Assembly (NCBI RefSeq): GCF_002879855.1
Contig: NZ_PNYB01000004.1
Coordinates: 186,001-250,000, forward strand
Direction of reading: 5' to 3'
Origin: Trinickia soli
GTDB taxonomy: Bacteria > Pseudomonadota > Gammaproteobacteria > Burkholderiales > Burkholderiaceae
Length of the DNA: 64,000 nucleotides
Shown here: positions 55,220 to 64,000 of the stretch, piece after piece
Numbering within the stretch: position 1 is the first letter of the stretch
How the letters are laid out: each line of letters opens with the position of its first letter
Position numbers and translations under genes: made by a program
The notes under the pieces: generated by a model
Database searches by the model: none
Told to the model about the DNA's origin: nothing
The model's input: only the letters and a program-made list of their open reading frames with translations

Positions 55220-58200
55220 TCAGGCCGGCACTGCGCCGGCTTCGCTTTCTCGATGACGTGTGGGCGTGCTCTTGAGCAACGCCGGAATAGCCTCGTGCGG
55301 CATCGGCCGCGCGAAGAAATAGCCCTGCATTTCGTTGCAGGCGCGCTCTCTCAGGAACTCGAGTTGCGCGGCCGTCTCGACCCCTTCCGCGATCACCTGC
55401 AAATGCAGCGAATGTCCGAGCGCGATGATCGCCGAGGTGATCGTTTCGTCGTCGCTCGATGCGCCGATATCCGACACGAACGAGCGGTCGATCTTCAAAC
55501 GATCGACCGGGAAGCGCTTCAGATAGCTGAGGCTCGAATAGCCGGTGCCGAAGTCGTCGATTGCGAGGCCGATGCCGAGCGCGTGCAGTTCGCTGAGCAT
55601 CGTCACCGCTTCTTCCGCATTGCGCATGATCGCGCTCTCGGTCAGTTCGAGTTCGAGGTACTGCGGCTGCAGGCCCGTTTCCTCGAGGATCGACATGACG
55701 TGCTTGGCGATGTCGCGCTGCTGGAATTGACGCGCCGACAGATTCACCGACACGCGCGCAGCCGGTAACCCTTCGTCCTGCCAGGCTTTGTTCTGCCGGC
55801 ACGCTTCGCGCAGCACCCATTCCGAGAGCGGGCCGATGAGGCCGCTCTCTTCCGCCACGGGAATGAACGCCGACGGCGGCACGAGGCCCACCTCGGGATC
55901 GTGCCAGCGCACGAGCGCTTCCATGCCGACGATCTTTCCCGTTCCGATGTCCACCTGCGGCTGATAGTGCAGCAGAAACTCGCCATCGCGCAGCGCGCGT
56001 CGCAGGCGGCGCTCCAGATTCAGTCGCGTGCCGACGCTCGTATTCATTTCGGGCTGATAGAACTGGAACGTGTTGCGCCCCATATCCTTGGCCCGGTACA
56101 TCGCCAGATCGGCCTTTTTCAACAGCGTCTCGACGTCTTCCCCGTCTTGCGGGAACAGGCTCGCGCCCATGCTGCAACCGACGTAGAGTTCGGTGCCGTC
56201 GAGCCAGACCGGCTCCGAAATCGTCGCGCGCACGCGCTCCATCCAACCGATCAGCGTCTGTTCGTCCACGGCGTCGGTCAGCACGATCACGAACTCGTCG
56301 CCGCCGTGACGCGCGACCGTGTCGCTGGGGCGTGCGCTGCGGGCGAGCCGCTCGGCCACGACGCACAGCAGCCGGTCACCGACGCTGTGGCCGAGGCTGT
56401 CGTTGACGTTTTTGAAGCCGTCGAGATCGATGAAGACGGCGGCCAACGGCTTGCCGCGCGCGATTGCCCGATCGAGTCGCTCGCGCAGCAGGTTGCGGTT
56501 CGGCAGTCGCGTCAAGCCGTCGTAGTTCGCCTGATATTCGAGCTGCTCCTGGTATCGGATCAGGTCGGTCACGTCGTTGATGACGCCGATATGGTGGGTC
56601 GTGTTGCCGTCAGGGTCCGGCACGGGCGCAATGAAGAGCTGATTCCAGAACAGCGCGCCGTCTTTTCGGTAGTTGCGCAGCACGGCGCTCACTTCCTTGT
56701 TTGCGGCAAGCCCCTCTCGGATCGCGACGAGGCCTTCCTGGTCGCGATCGTCGCGCTGCAGGAAGCGACAGTCCTGGCCGACGACTTCGGCAGGATCGTA
56801 GCCCGTAATGCGCTTGAACGCCGGATTCGCGTATTCGATCACGTGACCGCTCTCGGCCGCGGCGGTGATCAGAATCGCGTTGACGCTCGCATCGAGCGCC
56901 CGGCTTTGCAAGCGCAGCGCCAGGTCCGAGCGCTTGCGGTCGGTGACGTCGGTGTATGAGCCGAGCACGCCGATCACTGTGCCGTCGCCGTTCGTCAGCG
57001 GGATCTTGCTCGTGATGCCAGCCCGATGCACGCCGTCGATCATCACCTCGAACTCGTGGTTCATCTTCGGCACGCCGGTCGCGATCACCTCCTGATCGGC
57101 CTTGCGCAACGCGTCCGCGATCGCGCCCCACGGGAATTCGTCGTCGGTCTTGCCGATGACCTGCTCGGTGTAGGAGAGACCCGCATCGCGCGCGAACGCC
57201 ACATTGCAACCGAGATAACGCGAATCGCGATCCTTCCAGAAGATCCGCTGAGGAATATTGTCGATGACGGTTTCGAGCATCTGGTTCGAGCGCTGGGCTT
57301 CGGCCTCGGCCTTGATTTGCTCGGTCACGTCGTCGGCCAGCACGAACATCGCCGGGCGGCCCATGAACGTCAGCGCATGGTTCGTGATGTCAGCGCTCAC
57401 TTGCGTGCCGTCGCGCCGCCGGTGGCGCCAGACACCCGCCGCGACCCGGCCGCGGCGCGGTGCGGCCTCGCCGCGCACGAGGTGCGATTCGAGCCGGGCC
57501 GTCTCTTCGGGCGAGGACAACTCGCGAATCGTCATACCCAGGAAGTCGCTATCGCTGTAGCCGTATTGCTCGACCGCTGCGGCATTGACCGCAAGGAAGC
57601 CTAGCGTTTCGCGGTCGTATATCCACATCGGCACGGGATGCGCGTCGAACAGCTCCCGGAAACGCTCGTCGCTGCGGCGCATCGCGCGCGCGATGCGAAT
57701 TTTCGTGCGGGCGGCGCTTTCGCGGACGCCGAACGAGTAGATGAGCATGCCGCAGCCCGCCACCATCGTCACGATGAGCAGCAAAGTGGCGAATCGCGTC
57801 GAACGCGCCGAGGCTGCCAACGACGCCTCCAACGCTTCATCCTGGCGCCGGCGCAGTTTGGCCAGCGCCGTATCGACAGCGTCGAGCGCCGCGGCCACAC
57901 GCATATAGGTCGGCGCCACCCAGGCCCGAGCTTGCGTGGGGGCGATGGCGGGCTGATTCGACGCGGCGGGCTGTTGTGCGCTCGGCCCCGCCGGTTCTAT
58001 CTGCTGTTTCGCCTGCTGTCGGGTTTGTAGCGCTGCTTCGTCCAGGGCCGAGTGCATCTCGCGGTCGACGCCGTCGGCCAGTGCGAACAGCGCTTCGAGC
58101 TGGCCGCGCATCGCCGCATCGTCCGCCAGCGCCGCCTTCAGATGCGCCTTGTCGCGCCCGAGCGCCGCTTCGCGGTCCTGCTCGAAGGTCGCGCCGATCG

Positions 58201-58420
58201 GAACCCCCGTTGCTTCGAAGCGGCCGAGCGCCGCGAGCCCGGCGCCGAGCGTCGCACGATAGTCGTCGAGGTTGCGCTTGATGCTCATCGCGCGCATCGT
58301 GCGCAAATCGGTCGCGCGCTCGCTACGGATCTGCCCGTAGGCGACAAACGCATTTGCGCCAATCGCGGCTGCGGCCACCGCGACATTGATCAGCAGCCGT
58401 TTCGATACAAAGGAGCTCAT
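55220..58420 (-). CDS. Membrane sensor with PAS, GGDEF and EAL domains
   Basis: The 1066-residue protein has a first transmembrane helix (LLINVAVAAAAIGANAF), a periplasmic sensor of about 200 residues, and a second helix (TLLLIVTMVAGCGMLIYSF near 232). Three PAS domains follow (starting at RFRELFDAHPVPMWIYD, ETVIDNIPQRIFWKD and NAILITAAAESG). A GGDEF domain with intact HGGDEF is near residue 730, and an EAL domain with EALVRWHDPE and DDFGTGYSSL follows. Both catalytic motifs look complete, so it could make and degrade cyclic di-GMP. The ATG at 58420 follows the CGGA site. Confidence 0.94.
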   Translation of the reverse strand: MSSFVSKRLLINVAVAAAAIGANAFVAYGQIRSERATDLRTMRAMSIKRNLDDYRATLGAGLAALGRFEATGVPIGATFEQDREAALGRDKAHLKAALADDAAMRGQLEALFALADGVDREMHSALDEAALQTRQQAKQQIEPAGPSAQQPAASNQPAIAPTQARAWVAPTYMRVAAALDAVDTALAKLRRRQDEALEASLAASARSTRFATLLLIVTMVAGCGMLIYSFGVRESAARTKIRIARAMRRSDERFRELFDAHPVPMWIYDRETLGFLAVNAAAVEQYGYSDSDFLGMTIRELSSPEETARLESHLVRGEAAPRRGRVAAGVWRHRRRDGTQVSADITNHALTFMGRPAMFVLADDVTEQIKAEAEAQRSNQMLETVIDNIPQRIFWKDRDSRYLGCNVAFARDAGLSYTEQVIGKTDDEFPWGAIADALRKADQEVIATGVPKMNHEFEVMIDGVHRAGITSKIPLTNGDGTVIGVLGSYTDVTDRKRSDLALRLQSRALDASVNAILITAAAESGHVIEYANPAFKRITGYDPAEVVGQDCRFLQRDDRDQEGLVAIREGLAANKEVSAVLRNYRKDGALFWNQLFIAPVPDPDGNTTHHIGVINDVTDLIRYQEQLEYQANYDGLTRLPNRNLLRERLDRAIARGKPLAAVFIDLDGFKNVNDSLGHSVGDRLLCVVAERLARSARPSDTVARHGGDEFVIVLTDAVDEQTLIGWMERVRATISEPVWLDGTELYVGCSMGASLFPQDGEDVETLLKKADLAMYRAKDMGRNTFQFYQPEMNTSVGTRLNLERRLRRALRDGEFLLHYQPQVDIGTGKIVGMEALVRWHDPEVGLVPPSAFIPVAEESGLIGPLSEWVLREACRQNKAWQDEGLPAARVSVNLSARQFQQRDIAKHVMSILEETGLQPQYLELELTESAIMRNAEEAVTMLSELHALGIGLAIDDFGTGYSSLSYLKRFPVDRLKIDRSFVSDIGASSDDETITSAIIALGHSLHLQVIAEGVETAAQLEFLRERACNEMQGYFFARPMPHEAIPALLKSTPTRHRESEAGAVPA

Positions 58421-58678
58421 GAATTCCGAACGCCGGTCGTAGCGAGCGCCCCGCTTGGAAGCTGATTCCAACTCGAGGCCCTCTGGGAGGGGCGGCGCGG
58501 CTTGCCAGTCTCCAAACCTTTCGCGCTCGCCCGGTCCTTCGATACGGACCGATGCGGGCCTTTGCGCGCCAACTTCTGAATAACGGCAGGGTTGAGCGCG
58601 GGTTGAGGGTCACCGTGTAAAAAAGTCGGGGGAAGGGTTGTTTACAAACGCCCTTTCCTGGCTGGAGGAACCCGCGAT

Positions 58679-59155
58679 TTACTCCATCAGCCCGAATTCG
58701 CGCATGGCCGGCACAAAATCGTGGCTCGGTTCGCTTTTGCGCGTCAATTTCGACAGCACATAGCGTTTGAACGGATCAAGCTGCCCCCAGCGCTCGGCGC
58801 TCGGTACGGGCGCGCCCGCGGCACGGCTGTGCTCGACGACGGAAGCCGGTACCGCGCTGCCGTTGCGCCATGCCGGCTCGGCGTCGGGCGTGAACCAGTC
58901 GGGCTCGACGTTCGCGTGGGTGCGCATCATCTCGAACAGCGCATGATCGAAGTTTGGCTCGATGGACGCGTCTTCGTCGACGGGAAAGCGTGCGAGCAAT
59001 GTGCGATCGGCGTGCGGCAGCAACTGCCATTGCGCGAGCGAGATGCGAAGGCCGAAGCGATCGAGATTGAAGCGGACCGACATCGGCATGTAGGTGAGAT
59101 CCTCCGACGATACGAGCTCGAAATCGAACAGCAGCGGCGATTCGTGCAATCCCAT
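58679..59155 (-). CDS. Nitrate reductase associated protein (NarA-like)
   Basis: The 158-residue protein begins LLFDFELVSSEDLTYMPMS and has DRFGLRISLAQWQLLPHADR near residue 32, plus KRYVLSKLTRKSEPSHDF near the end. I recognise these as the nitrate reductase associated family found next to nas/nar genes. Its exact biochemical role is not known. It sits 134 bp from the divergent fdhD gene, which serves another molybdenum enzyme, so both may be tied to molybdoenzyme function. Confidence 0.8.
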   Translation of the reverse strand: MGLHESPLLFDFELVSSEDLTYMPMSVRFNLDRFGLRISLAQWQLLPHADRTLLARFPVDEDASIEPNFDHALFEMMRTHANVEPDWFTPDAEPAWRNGSAVPASVVEHSRAAGAPVPSAERWGQLDPFKRYVLSKLTRKSEPSHDFVPAMREFGLME

Positions 59156-59289
59156 GGCGGTATCCTTTGCGCTGGCGGCGGGTCGTGCGGGCAGGCGACG
59201 CCCGCTTCGGGTATTTTAGAACCTTACGGGCAAAGCGCCGGACCGCGCGAGTCGATCATTACCTGCCGCCCCCCTGATCGGCAACGCCC

Positions 59290-60141
59290 ATGACCGAACG
59301 AGGAATGAACTTGAACGACCCGTTGGACGGCGCCGACGAACGCGGCGTCATCGAGCAAAAAGTACGTCGGCACCGCGGCGGCGACGTCGAGACCGCGCTC
59401 GACCATGTCGGTCAGGAATGGCCGGTCGCGCTAGTCTTCAACGGTATCTCGCACGCCGTCATGATGTGCACGCCGCGCGAACTCGAAGCGTTCGCCGTCG
59501 GTTTTGCGATTTCGGAGGGGATTGTCGAGCGCGGCAGTGACATACGCGACATCGAGGTCACGTTCCATCGTGAAGGCGTAGCGTTGCCCTACGCTCAGGT
59601 GGAACTGACGATCGTGCAGCAGGCGTTCGCCGCGCTGAAGGAGCACCGGCGGGCGATGGCAGGCCGAACCGGCTGCGGCGTGTGCGGCATCGAAAGCATC
59701 GATTTGCTTGATTTGTCGCCGGAGCGGGTGCCGGATACAGGGTTCGTGGCGCGGCTCGCGCCTGATGCGATCACGCGGGCGGCGAGCGAGTTGCCTTCGC
59801 ATCAAGCGCTCACACGGATCACGGGGGGACTACATGCGGCCGCCTGGTGCGATGCCAACGGCGGGATCTCGCATGCATTCGAAGATGTGGGCCGGCATAA
59901 CGCGCTCGATAAGCTCATCGGCCGGCTCGTGTTGGACAGGATCGATACGACCGATGGTTTCGTGTTCCTGTCGAGCCGGGCGAGCTATGAACTCGTGCGC
60001 AAGGCGGCGCGAGTCGGGATACCGATGGTGGCGACGATTTCCGCGCCGTCCTCGCTGGCGATTGCGATTGCGCGGCAGGCAGGGATTCGGCTCGTCAGCT
60101 TTTGCAGGGAGGCGGGGTATGTCGAGTATGAGGGGGCATAA
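59290..60141 (+). CDS. fdhD: Formate dehydrogenase accessory sulfurtransferase FdhD
   Basis: The 283-residue enzyme passes sulfur from IscS to the molybdenum cofactor of formate dehydrogenase. The Cys-rich loop GRTGCGVCGIES (CxxC near residue 125) carries the persulfide. N-terminal MMCTPRELEAFAVGFAISEG and FEDVGRHNALDKLIG near 197 are diagnostic. Met6 at 59305 is an alternative start. No formate dehydrogenase structural genes are in the window. Confidence 0.96.
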   Translation: MTERGMNLNDPLDGADERGVIEQKVRRHRGGDVETALDHVGQEWPVALVFNGISHAVMMCTPRELEAFAVGFAISEGIVERGSDIRDIEVTFHREGVALPYAQVELTIVQQAFAALKEHRRAMAGRTGCGVCGIESIDLLDLSPERVPDTGFVARLAPDAITRAASELPSHQALTRITGGLHAAAWCDANGGISHAFEDVGRHNALDKLIGRLVLDRIDTTDGFVFLSSRASYELVRKAARVGIPMVATISAPSSLAIAIARQAGIRLVSFCREAGYVEYEGA

Positions 60142-60506
60142 GATCCACGCGGGCCTCGCCCGCCGTTAGTCCCTCGGCCAGTCGATCGCCCAAGTCCCTA
60201 TTCGGCCCATATTGTTGCCGCTGATCGAACCGTCCATGAGGGCCTCGGCGTTGGCAGGCACTGAATGGACGTTAGCCCCCGCTGCGTAGATAGCGCTCCC
60301 TTACCCGCTTCCAGTTTTCCCTTGCTCGAACGCTTTGGGCCTCGGCGATGGGGGGCGGCACCGTATAGCCTCCTTTAATCACGCATAGCAACGTCACCAC
60401 GACTCGCCGGCCGCTCCATTGCCTGAGCCGAATGAGAGTCTTCAAGCCATGGCGATTGCCTTACGGGCACGCAGCATCAAAGCCGCCGCACGGCCCGCAT
60501 CCCTCG
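60142..60506. other. Intergenic stretch with a possible small gene
   Basis: The 365-bp gap between fdhD and the enoyl-CoA hydratase gene has no long gene. On the minus strand it contains a 57-codon frame (60272-60445) described separately. The remainder shows no clear promoter or terminator. Confidence 0.4.
60272..60445 (-). CDS. Possible 57-codon small gene or gene remnant
   Basis: A TTG start at 60445 opens MKTLIRLRQW, then VVVTLLCVIKGGY and a basic, helical tail ending RVRERYLRSGG. The codon use looks coding rather than random, and the first half could form a short hydrophobic segment. An AAAGGAGG sequence lies seven bases before an internal GTG that would give a 29-residue form. No ribosome site precedes the TTG. 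It is either a true small protein or the end of a lost gene; I do not recognise the family with confidence. Confidence 0.25.
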   Translation of the reverse strand: MKTLIRLRQWSGRRVVVTLLCVIKGGYTVPPPIAEAQSVRARENWKRVRERYLRSGG

Positions 60507-61274
60507 CTAATCAAACTGCCGAAAATCCGGCTTCCGCTTCTGAAAAAACGCCATCATCGCTTCACGCGCTTCCGGTGCGAGCAGCATCTTGCCGAAATGC
60601 ACGACCTCTTCCTTCATGCGCTCGGCGATCTCCTGGCCGCTAGCCCGCTTCATCAGCATCTTCGTCACCCGGAGCGACGAAGCCGGCAACGCAGCGAGCT
60701 TAACCGCCTGGGCATAGGCAAACGCGTCGACTTCGCCGGCCGTCAGCAAACGATTGACGATGCCCATACGATGCGCCTCCCGTGCATCGAACGCTTCGCC
60801 GAGCAAGAGCTTCTCGGCCGCCAGCGGATAACCGGCAAGACGCGGCAGCAACAGGCTCGACGCCGCCTCGGGACACAGCCCCAATTGCGAAAACGGCAGC
60901 GAGAACATCGCCGAATCGGACGCATAAACAAGATCGCAATGAAGCAGCAAGGTCGTACCGATGCCGACCGCCACGCCCGCTACCGATGCGACGATCGGTT
61001 TCTCCGCCTCGCTGATGCGCTTCAGAAATTGAAGGACGGGCGCATCTTCGCTCGTCGGCGGCGACTTCATGAAATCTTCGAGATCGTTGCCCGCGCTAAA
61101 CGCGTCTTGGCCGCCCCGGATCAGAATGGCCCGCACGGCCGCATCTCCCTGCGCATCAGCCAGCGCATCGGCCATCGTCTGGTACATGGCCGACGTAATC
61201 GCATTCTTCTTTTCGGGGCGATTCAGCGCGATCGTCAGCACGCCTTGCGCGCTGTGCTCAATCACAATGTCCAT
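60507..61274 (-). CDS. Enoyl-CoA hydratase/isomerase
   Basis: The 255-residue crotonase-fold protein has the oxyanion-hole loop DAFSAGNDLEDFM near residue 62 and the second block VAGVAVGIGTTLLLHCDLVYAS near 100. Asp/Glu positions in LGLCPEAASSLLLPRLAG decide hydratase versus isomerase activity; a single Glu is seen there, closer to isomerase/PaaG-like members. The start at 61274 follows GGAGAGAGACG. It is the third gene of the leftward fatty-acid oxidation operon. Confidence 0.88.
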   Translation of the reverse strand: MDIVIEHSAQGVLTIALNRPEKKNAITSAMYQTMADALADAQGDAAVRAILIRGGQDAFSAGNDLEDFMKSPPTSEDAPVLQFLKRISEAEKPIVASVAGVAVGIGTTLLLHCDLVYASDSAMFSLPFSQLGLCPEAASSLLLPRLAGYPLAAEKLLLGEAFDAREAHRMGIVNRLLTAGEVDAFAYAQAVKLAALPASSLRVTKMLMKRASGQEIAERMKEEVVHFGKMLLAPEAREAMMAFFQKRKPDFRQFD

Positions 61275-61360
61275 CGTCTCTCTCCGTAAGAAAAAACGGT
61301 CCGTGGCGCCGGAGCATCGCTCCGACACGCACGAACCGTCATGACCGGGTCACAGGCCGA

Positions 61361-62560
61361 TTACAGCCGCTCGATGATGCCCGCTGCGCCCATGCCGGTG
61401 CCGACGCACATCGTCACCATGCCGTACTTCAAGTTGCGCCGACGCAGCCCATGGACGACCGTCGCCGCGCGGATCGCACCGGTCGCGCCGAGCGGGTGGC
61501 CCAGCGCAATCGCGCCGCCGAGCGGATTGACCTTGGCCGGGTCGAGACCGAGCTCGCGCATGACGGCCAGCGACTGCGCGGCGAACGCTTCGTTCAGCTC
61601 GATCCAATCGAGATCGTCTTGCTTCAAGCCCGCCGCCTTCAAAGCAGCCGGAATCGCTTCCTTCGGCCCGATACCCATCACTTCGGGCGGCACGCCGCGC
61701 ACAGCGAAGCTCACGAAGCGCGCGAGCGGCGTCAGGCCGAACTGCTTCAGGATCTTCTCGGAGACGACGATCAACGCGCCTGCGCCGTCCGACGTTTGCG
61801 AGCTGTTGCCGGCCGTCACCGACCCCTTGTTCGCGAACACGGCGCGCAGCTTCGCCAGGCCTTCGAGCGTCGTATCGGGACGCGGGCCTTCGTCGAGCGC
61901 AATCTCACGCGTCTTCGTCTTCACTTCGCCTGTCGAAAGGTCCGGCACGCGTTCGACGATCGTGTACGGGGCGATCTCGTCCCTGAACTCGCCGGCCTGC
62001 TGCCCCGCAATCGCCTTCTGATGCGACTCCAGCGCGAAGCGGTCCTGATCCTCGCGGCTCACTTTCCAGCGCTCGGCCACGCGCTCGGCCGTCAGGCCCA
62101 TGCCGTAAGCAATGCCGAAGTTTTCGTCGCGATCGAAAATGTGCGGCGACATCGACGGCGTGTTGCCCATCATCGGCACCATGCTCATCGATTCGCAACC
62201 GCCTGCGATCATCGCGTCGGCTTCGCCGACGCGAATGCGGTCGGCCGCCATCGCGAGCGCCGTCACGCCCGATGCGCAAAAGCGGTTGACCGTCACGCCG
62301 CCGACCGATTGCGGCAGGCCCGCGAGCAGCGCGCCGATACGCGCGACGTTCAGGCCTTGCTCGGCTTCGGGAATCGCGCAGCCGACGATCGCGTCTTCGA
62401 TCACCTTCGTGTCGAGCCCGGGCACTTGCGCCACAGCCGACCTGATCGCGTGAACGAGCAACTCGTCCGGTCGCGTGCTCTTGAATGCGCCACGCGGCGC
62501 TTTGCCGATCGGCGTGCGGCTGGCGGCGACGATGTATGCGTCTTGCAATTGTTTGCTCAT
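61361..62560 (-). CDS. fadA: Acetyl-CoA C-acyltransferase (3-ketoacyl-CoA thiolase)
   Basis: The 399-residue thiolase performs the last step of beta-oxidation. The nucleophilic Cys is in VNRFCASGVTALAMAAD (near residue 90). The catalytic His is in GGAIALGHPLGATGAI and the second Cys in MCVGTGMGAAG. The ATG at 62560 follows GGAGCTCC. The gene lies 17 bp after the fadN-like gene, as in operons that pair FadN-type and FadA-type enzymes. Confidence 0.95.
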   Translation of the reverse strand: MSKQLQDAYIVAASRTPIGKAPRGAFKSTRPDELLVHAIRSAVAQVPGLDTKVIEDAIVGCAIPEAEQGLNVARIGALLAGLPQSVGGVTVNRFCASGVTALAMAADRIRVGEADAMIAGGCESMSMVPMMGNTPSMSPHIFDRDENFGIAYGMGLTAERVAERWKVSREDQDRFALESHQKAIAGQQAGEFRDEIAPYTIVERVPDLSTGEVKTKTREIALDEGPRPDTTLEGLAKLRAVFANKGSVTAGNSSQTSDGAGALIVVSEKILKQFGLTPLARFVSFAVRGVPPEVMGIGPKEAIPAALKAAGLKQDDLDWIELNEAFAAQSLAVMRELGLDPAKVNPLGGAIALGHPLGATGAIRAATVVHGLRRRNLKYGMVTMCVGTGMGAAGIIERL

Positions 62561-62577
62561 GTGGAGCTCCTGCCGTA

Positions 62578-64000
62578 TTAGTTGCGCACCGGCTTGCCGG
62601 TCTGCAGCATGCCCATGATTCGCTCTTGTGTCTTCTGCGTGCCGAGCAGATCGACGAACGCCCGGCGCTCGAGCGTGAGCAGCCATTCTTCGTCGACGAG
62701 GCTGCCCGCTTCGACGTCGCCGCCGCACACGGCTTCGGCGATTCGCGAGGCGATCAGGAAGTCGTGCGCGCTGATGAAGTTGCCGTCACGCATGTTGACG
62801 AGCTGCGCCTCGATCGTCGAAATCGCAGAACGGCCCGCGACGGGAACCTGCTTGGCCGGCAACGGCGGACGATAGCCGGCCGCGGCGAGCGCACGCGCTT
62901 CTTTTTTCGCCGTATCGAGCAACTCGAATACGTTGAAGACGATCGTGTCCGACGGCTTGAGATACCCCATCGCGCGCGCTTCGAGCGCCGAGCCCGAGAC
63001 CTTGGCCATCGCGGCGTTCTCGAACGACTTCGACACGAACTTCAGCAATTCGCCGTTCGACGCGCCGACTTGAGCCGCCGCATCGGCCGCGCGCAATGCC
63101 GCTTCTTTCAGCCCGCCGCCGGCCGGCACGAGACCGACGCCCACTTCGACGAGACCGATGTAGCTTTCGACGTGCGCCACGCGCTTGGCGCTATGGAGCA
63201 TGAGCTCGCAACCGCCGCCGAGCGCGATGCCCGAGACCGCCGTGACCACAGGCACATTCGCATACTTCACACGCAACATGCCTTGCTGGAACTTCTTCAC
63301 GAACGGCTCGATACCTTTGGCGCCGCCCATCATGAATGCAGGCATCGCTTCCTCGAGATTCGCACCGGCCGAGAACGGGCCGCCGGGCGTGCCGAGCTTG
63401 AGCGACGTAGGCTGCCAGACGACGACGCCCTTGTACGACTGCTCGGCCAACTCGATCGCTTGCGCAAGGCCGTCGAGCACACCGGGGCCGATCGTGTTCA
63501 TCTTCGTCTTGAACGAGACGATGACGACGTCGTCCTCGCCGGCACGATCGTCCACCCATGCACGAACCGAATCGTTCTCGAACAGCGTCTTGCCGTAGTG
63601 CTTCGGATCGACGCCCGTTTCGCCGACGAGCGGCGCACGGAACACCTGCTTCTGGTAGACGGGCAACGTCGAGCGCGGCTCGAACCGGCTCGCCGCCGGC
63701 GACCACGAACCTTCACTCGTATGCACGCCACCCTTCTCGGCAACGGCGCCCTCGAACACCCACGACGGCAGCGGCGCGTTGGCGAGCGCCTTGCCCGCCG
63801 CGATATCCGCTTGCACCCACTCGGCCACCTGCTTCCAGCCCGCGGCCTGCCAGCCCTCGAACGGGCCTTCGTTCCAGCCGAAACCCCAGCGGATCGCGAG
63901 GTCGACATCGCGCGCGTTGTCGGCGATCGATTCCAGATGGATCGCGATGTAATGGAACACGTCGCGGAAAATCGACCACAGGAATTGCGCCTGCGGATGC
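62578..64000 (-). CDS. 3-hydroxyacyl-CoA dehydrogenase/enoyl-CoA hydratase fusion, C-terminal part (runs off right edge)
   Basis: The frame is open to the window edge, giving 473 codons of the C-terminal part. The first visible portion (HPQAQFLWSIFRD through RWGFGWNEGPFEGW) is the end of the 3-hydroxyacyl-CoA dehydrogenase domain. A crotonase-fold enoyl-CoA hydratase domain follows, with PFSAGANLEEAM and TAVSGIALGGGCELMLHS. Dehydrogenase-first, hydratase-last order is the FadN layout and is the reverse of FadB. It is followed by fadA and an enoyl-CoA hydratase gene, so the operon encodes most of beta-oxidation. Confidence 0.92.
   Translation of the reverse strand, partial: HPQAQFLWSIFRDVFHYIAIHLESIADNARDVDLAIRWGFGWNEGPFEGWQAAGWKQVAEWVQADIAAGKALANAPLPSWVFEGAVAEKGGVHTSEGSWSPAASRFEPRSTLPVYQKQVFRAPLVGETGVDPKHYGKTLFENDSVRAWVDDRAGEDDVVIVSFKTKMNTIGPGVLDGLAQAIELAEQSYKGVVVWQPTSLKLGTPGGPFSAGANLEEAMPAFMMGGAKGIEPFVKKFQQGMLRVKYANVPVVTAVSGIALGGGCELMLHSAKRVAHVESYIGLVEVGVGLVPAGGGLKEAALRAADAAAQVGASNGELLKFVSKSFENAAMAKVSGSALEARAMGYLKPSDTIVFNVFELLDTAKKEARALAAAGYRPPLPAKQVPVAGRSAISTIEAQLVNMRDGNFISAHDFLIASRIAEAVCGGDVEAGSLVDEEWLLTLERRAFVDLLGTQKTQERIMGMLQTGKPVRN

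Noticed and set aside
1-64000. CRISPR arrays, rRNA or tRNA genes
   Set aside because: No regularly spaced repeats, no rRNA-like sequence and no clear tRNA cloverleaf was noticed by eye; a covariance search was not possible.

Overview
The window looks like a chromosomal segment of a high-GC betaproteobacterium of the Burkholderia/Paraburkholderia/Trinickia group. The evidence is gene content and order typical of that group: glpR-glpD-glpK-glpF, miaB-phoH-ybeY-(chaC)-corC-lnt, glyQ-glyS-gmhB-plsC, rsmA-pdxA-surA-lptD divergent from amgK-murU, and a fadN-like/thiolase/enoyl-CoA hydratase set. No tRNA, rRNA, CRISPR, transposase or integrase gene was seen.

Layout. 1-0.93 kb: N-terminal part of a type VI secretion VgrG, running off the left edge. 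1.1-10.6 kb: a gamma-glutamyltransferase-like gene, a glycerol catabolism block (GlpR-type regulator, glpD with GlpR-like operators, glpK, an aquaglyceroporin with altered NPA motifs), a HAD phosphatase, and ribB behind an FMN riboswitch. 11-27.6 kb: an MFS pump with a divergent LysR regulator, then housekeeping genes for tRNA and rRNA maturation, lipoprotein acylation, glycyl-tRNA synthetase, heptose and phospholipid synthesis, glyoxalase I, and an EamA transporter. 44.8-64 kb: 16S rRNA dimethylation, PLP synthesis, LPS assembly, peptidoglycan recycling, an Atm1-type ABC transporter, a c-di-GMP signalling protein, FdhD, and a fatty-acid oxidation operon that runs off the right edge.

The main discovery is the 17-kb insert between the EamA gene and rsmA (about 27.56-44.73 kb). 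It is a complete-looking gene cluster for a 2-deoxystreptamine aminoglycoside. A leftward operon encodes 2-deoxy-scyllo-inosose synthase, a large phosphoribosyltransferase-containing protein, a class III aminotransferase, a PIG-L deacetylase, a BtrS-like DegT aminotransferase, an ABC exporter and a 1269-residue protein with a PEP-synthase-like ATP-grasp domain. A divergent rightward operon encodes a GMC dehydrogenase, an acyl-carrier-like protein without the phosphopantetheine serine, a BtrM/KanF-type glycosyltransferase and a PhyH dioxygenase. Together they predict the route glucose-6-phosphate, 2-deoxystreptamine, paromamine, neamine and a phosphoribosylated (ribostamycin-like) product, then possible oxidation and export. 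Three expected functions have no recognisable gene: the 2-deoxy-scyllo-inosamine dehydrogenase, the phosphoribosyl phosphatase, and a standard aminoglycoside resistance enzyme.

The insert is bracketed by a 45-bp imperfect direct repeat (40/45 identical) that is the 3' end of the EamA gene. The left copy ends the intact gene and the right copy is a 14-codon remnant next to rsmA. This points to acquisition by insertion at that 3' end. All statements about similarity rest on motif reading and memory of family sequences; no database search was run.
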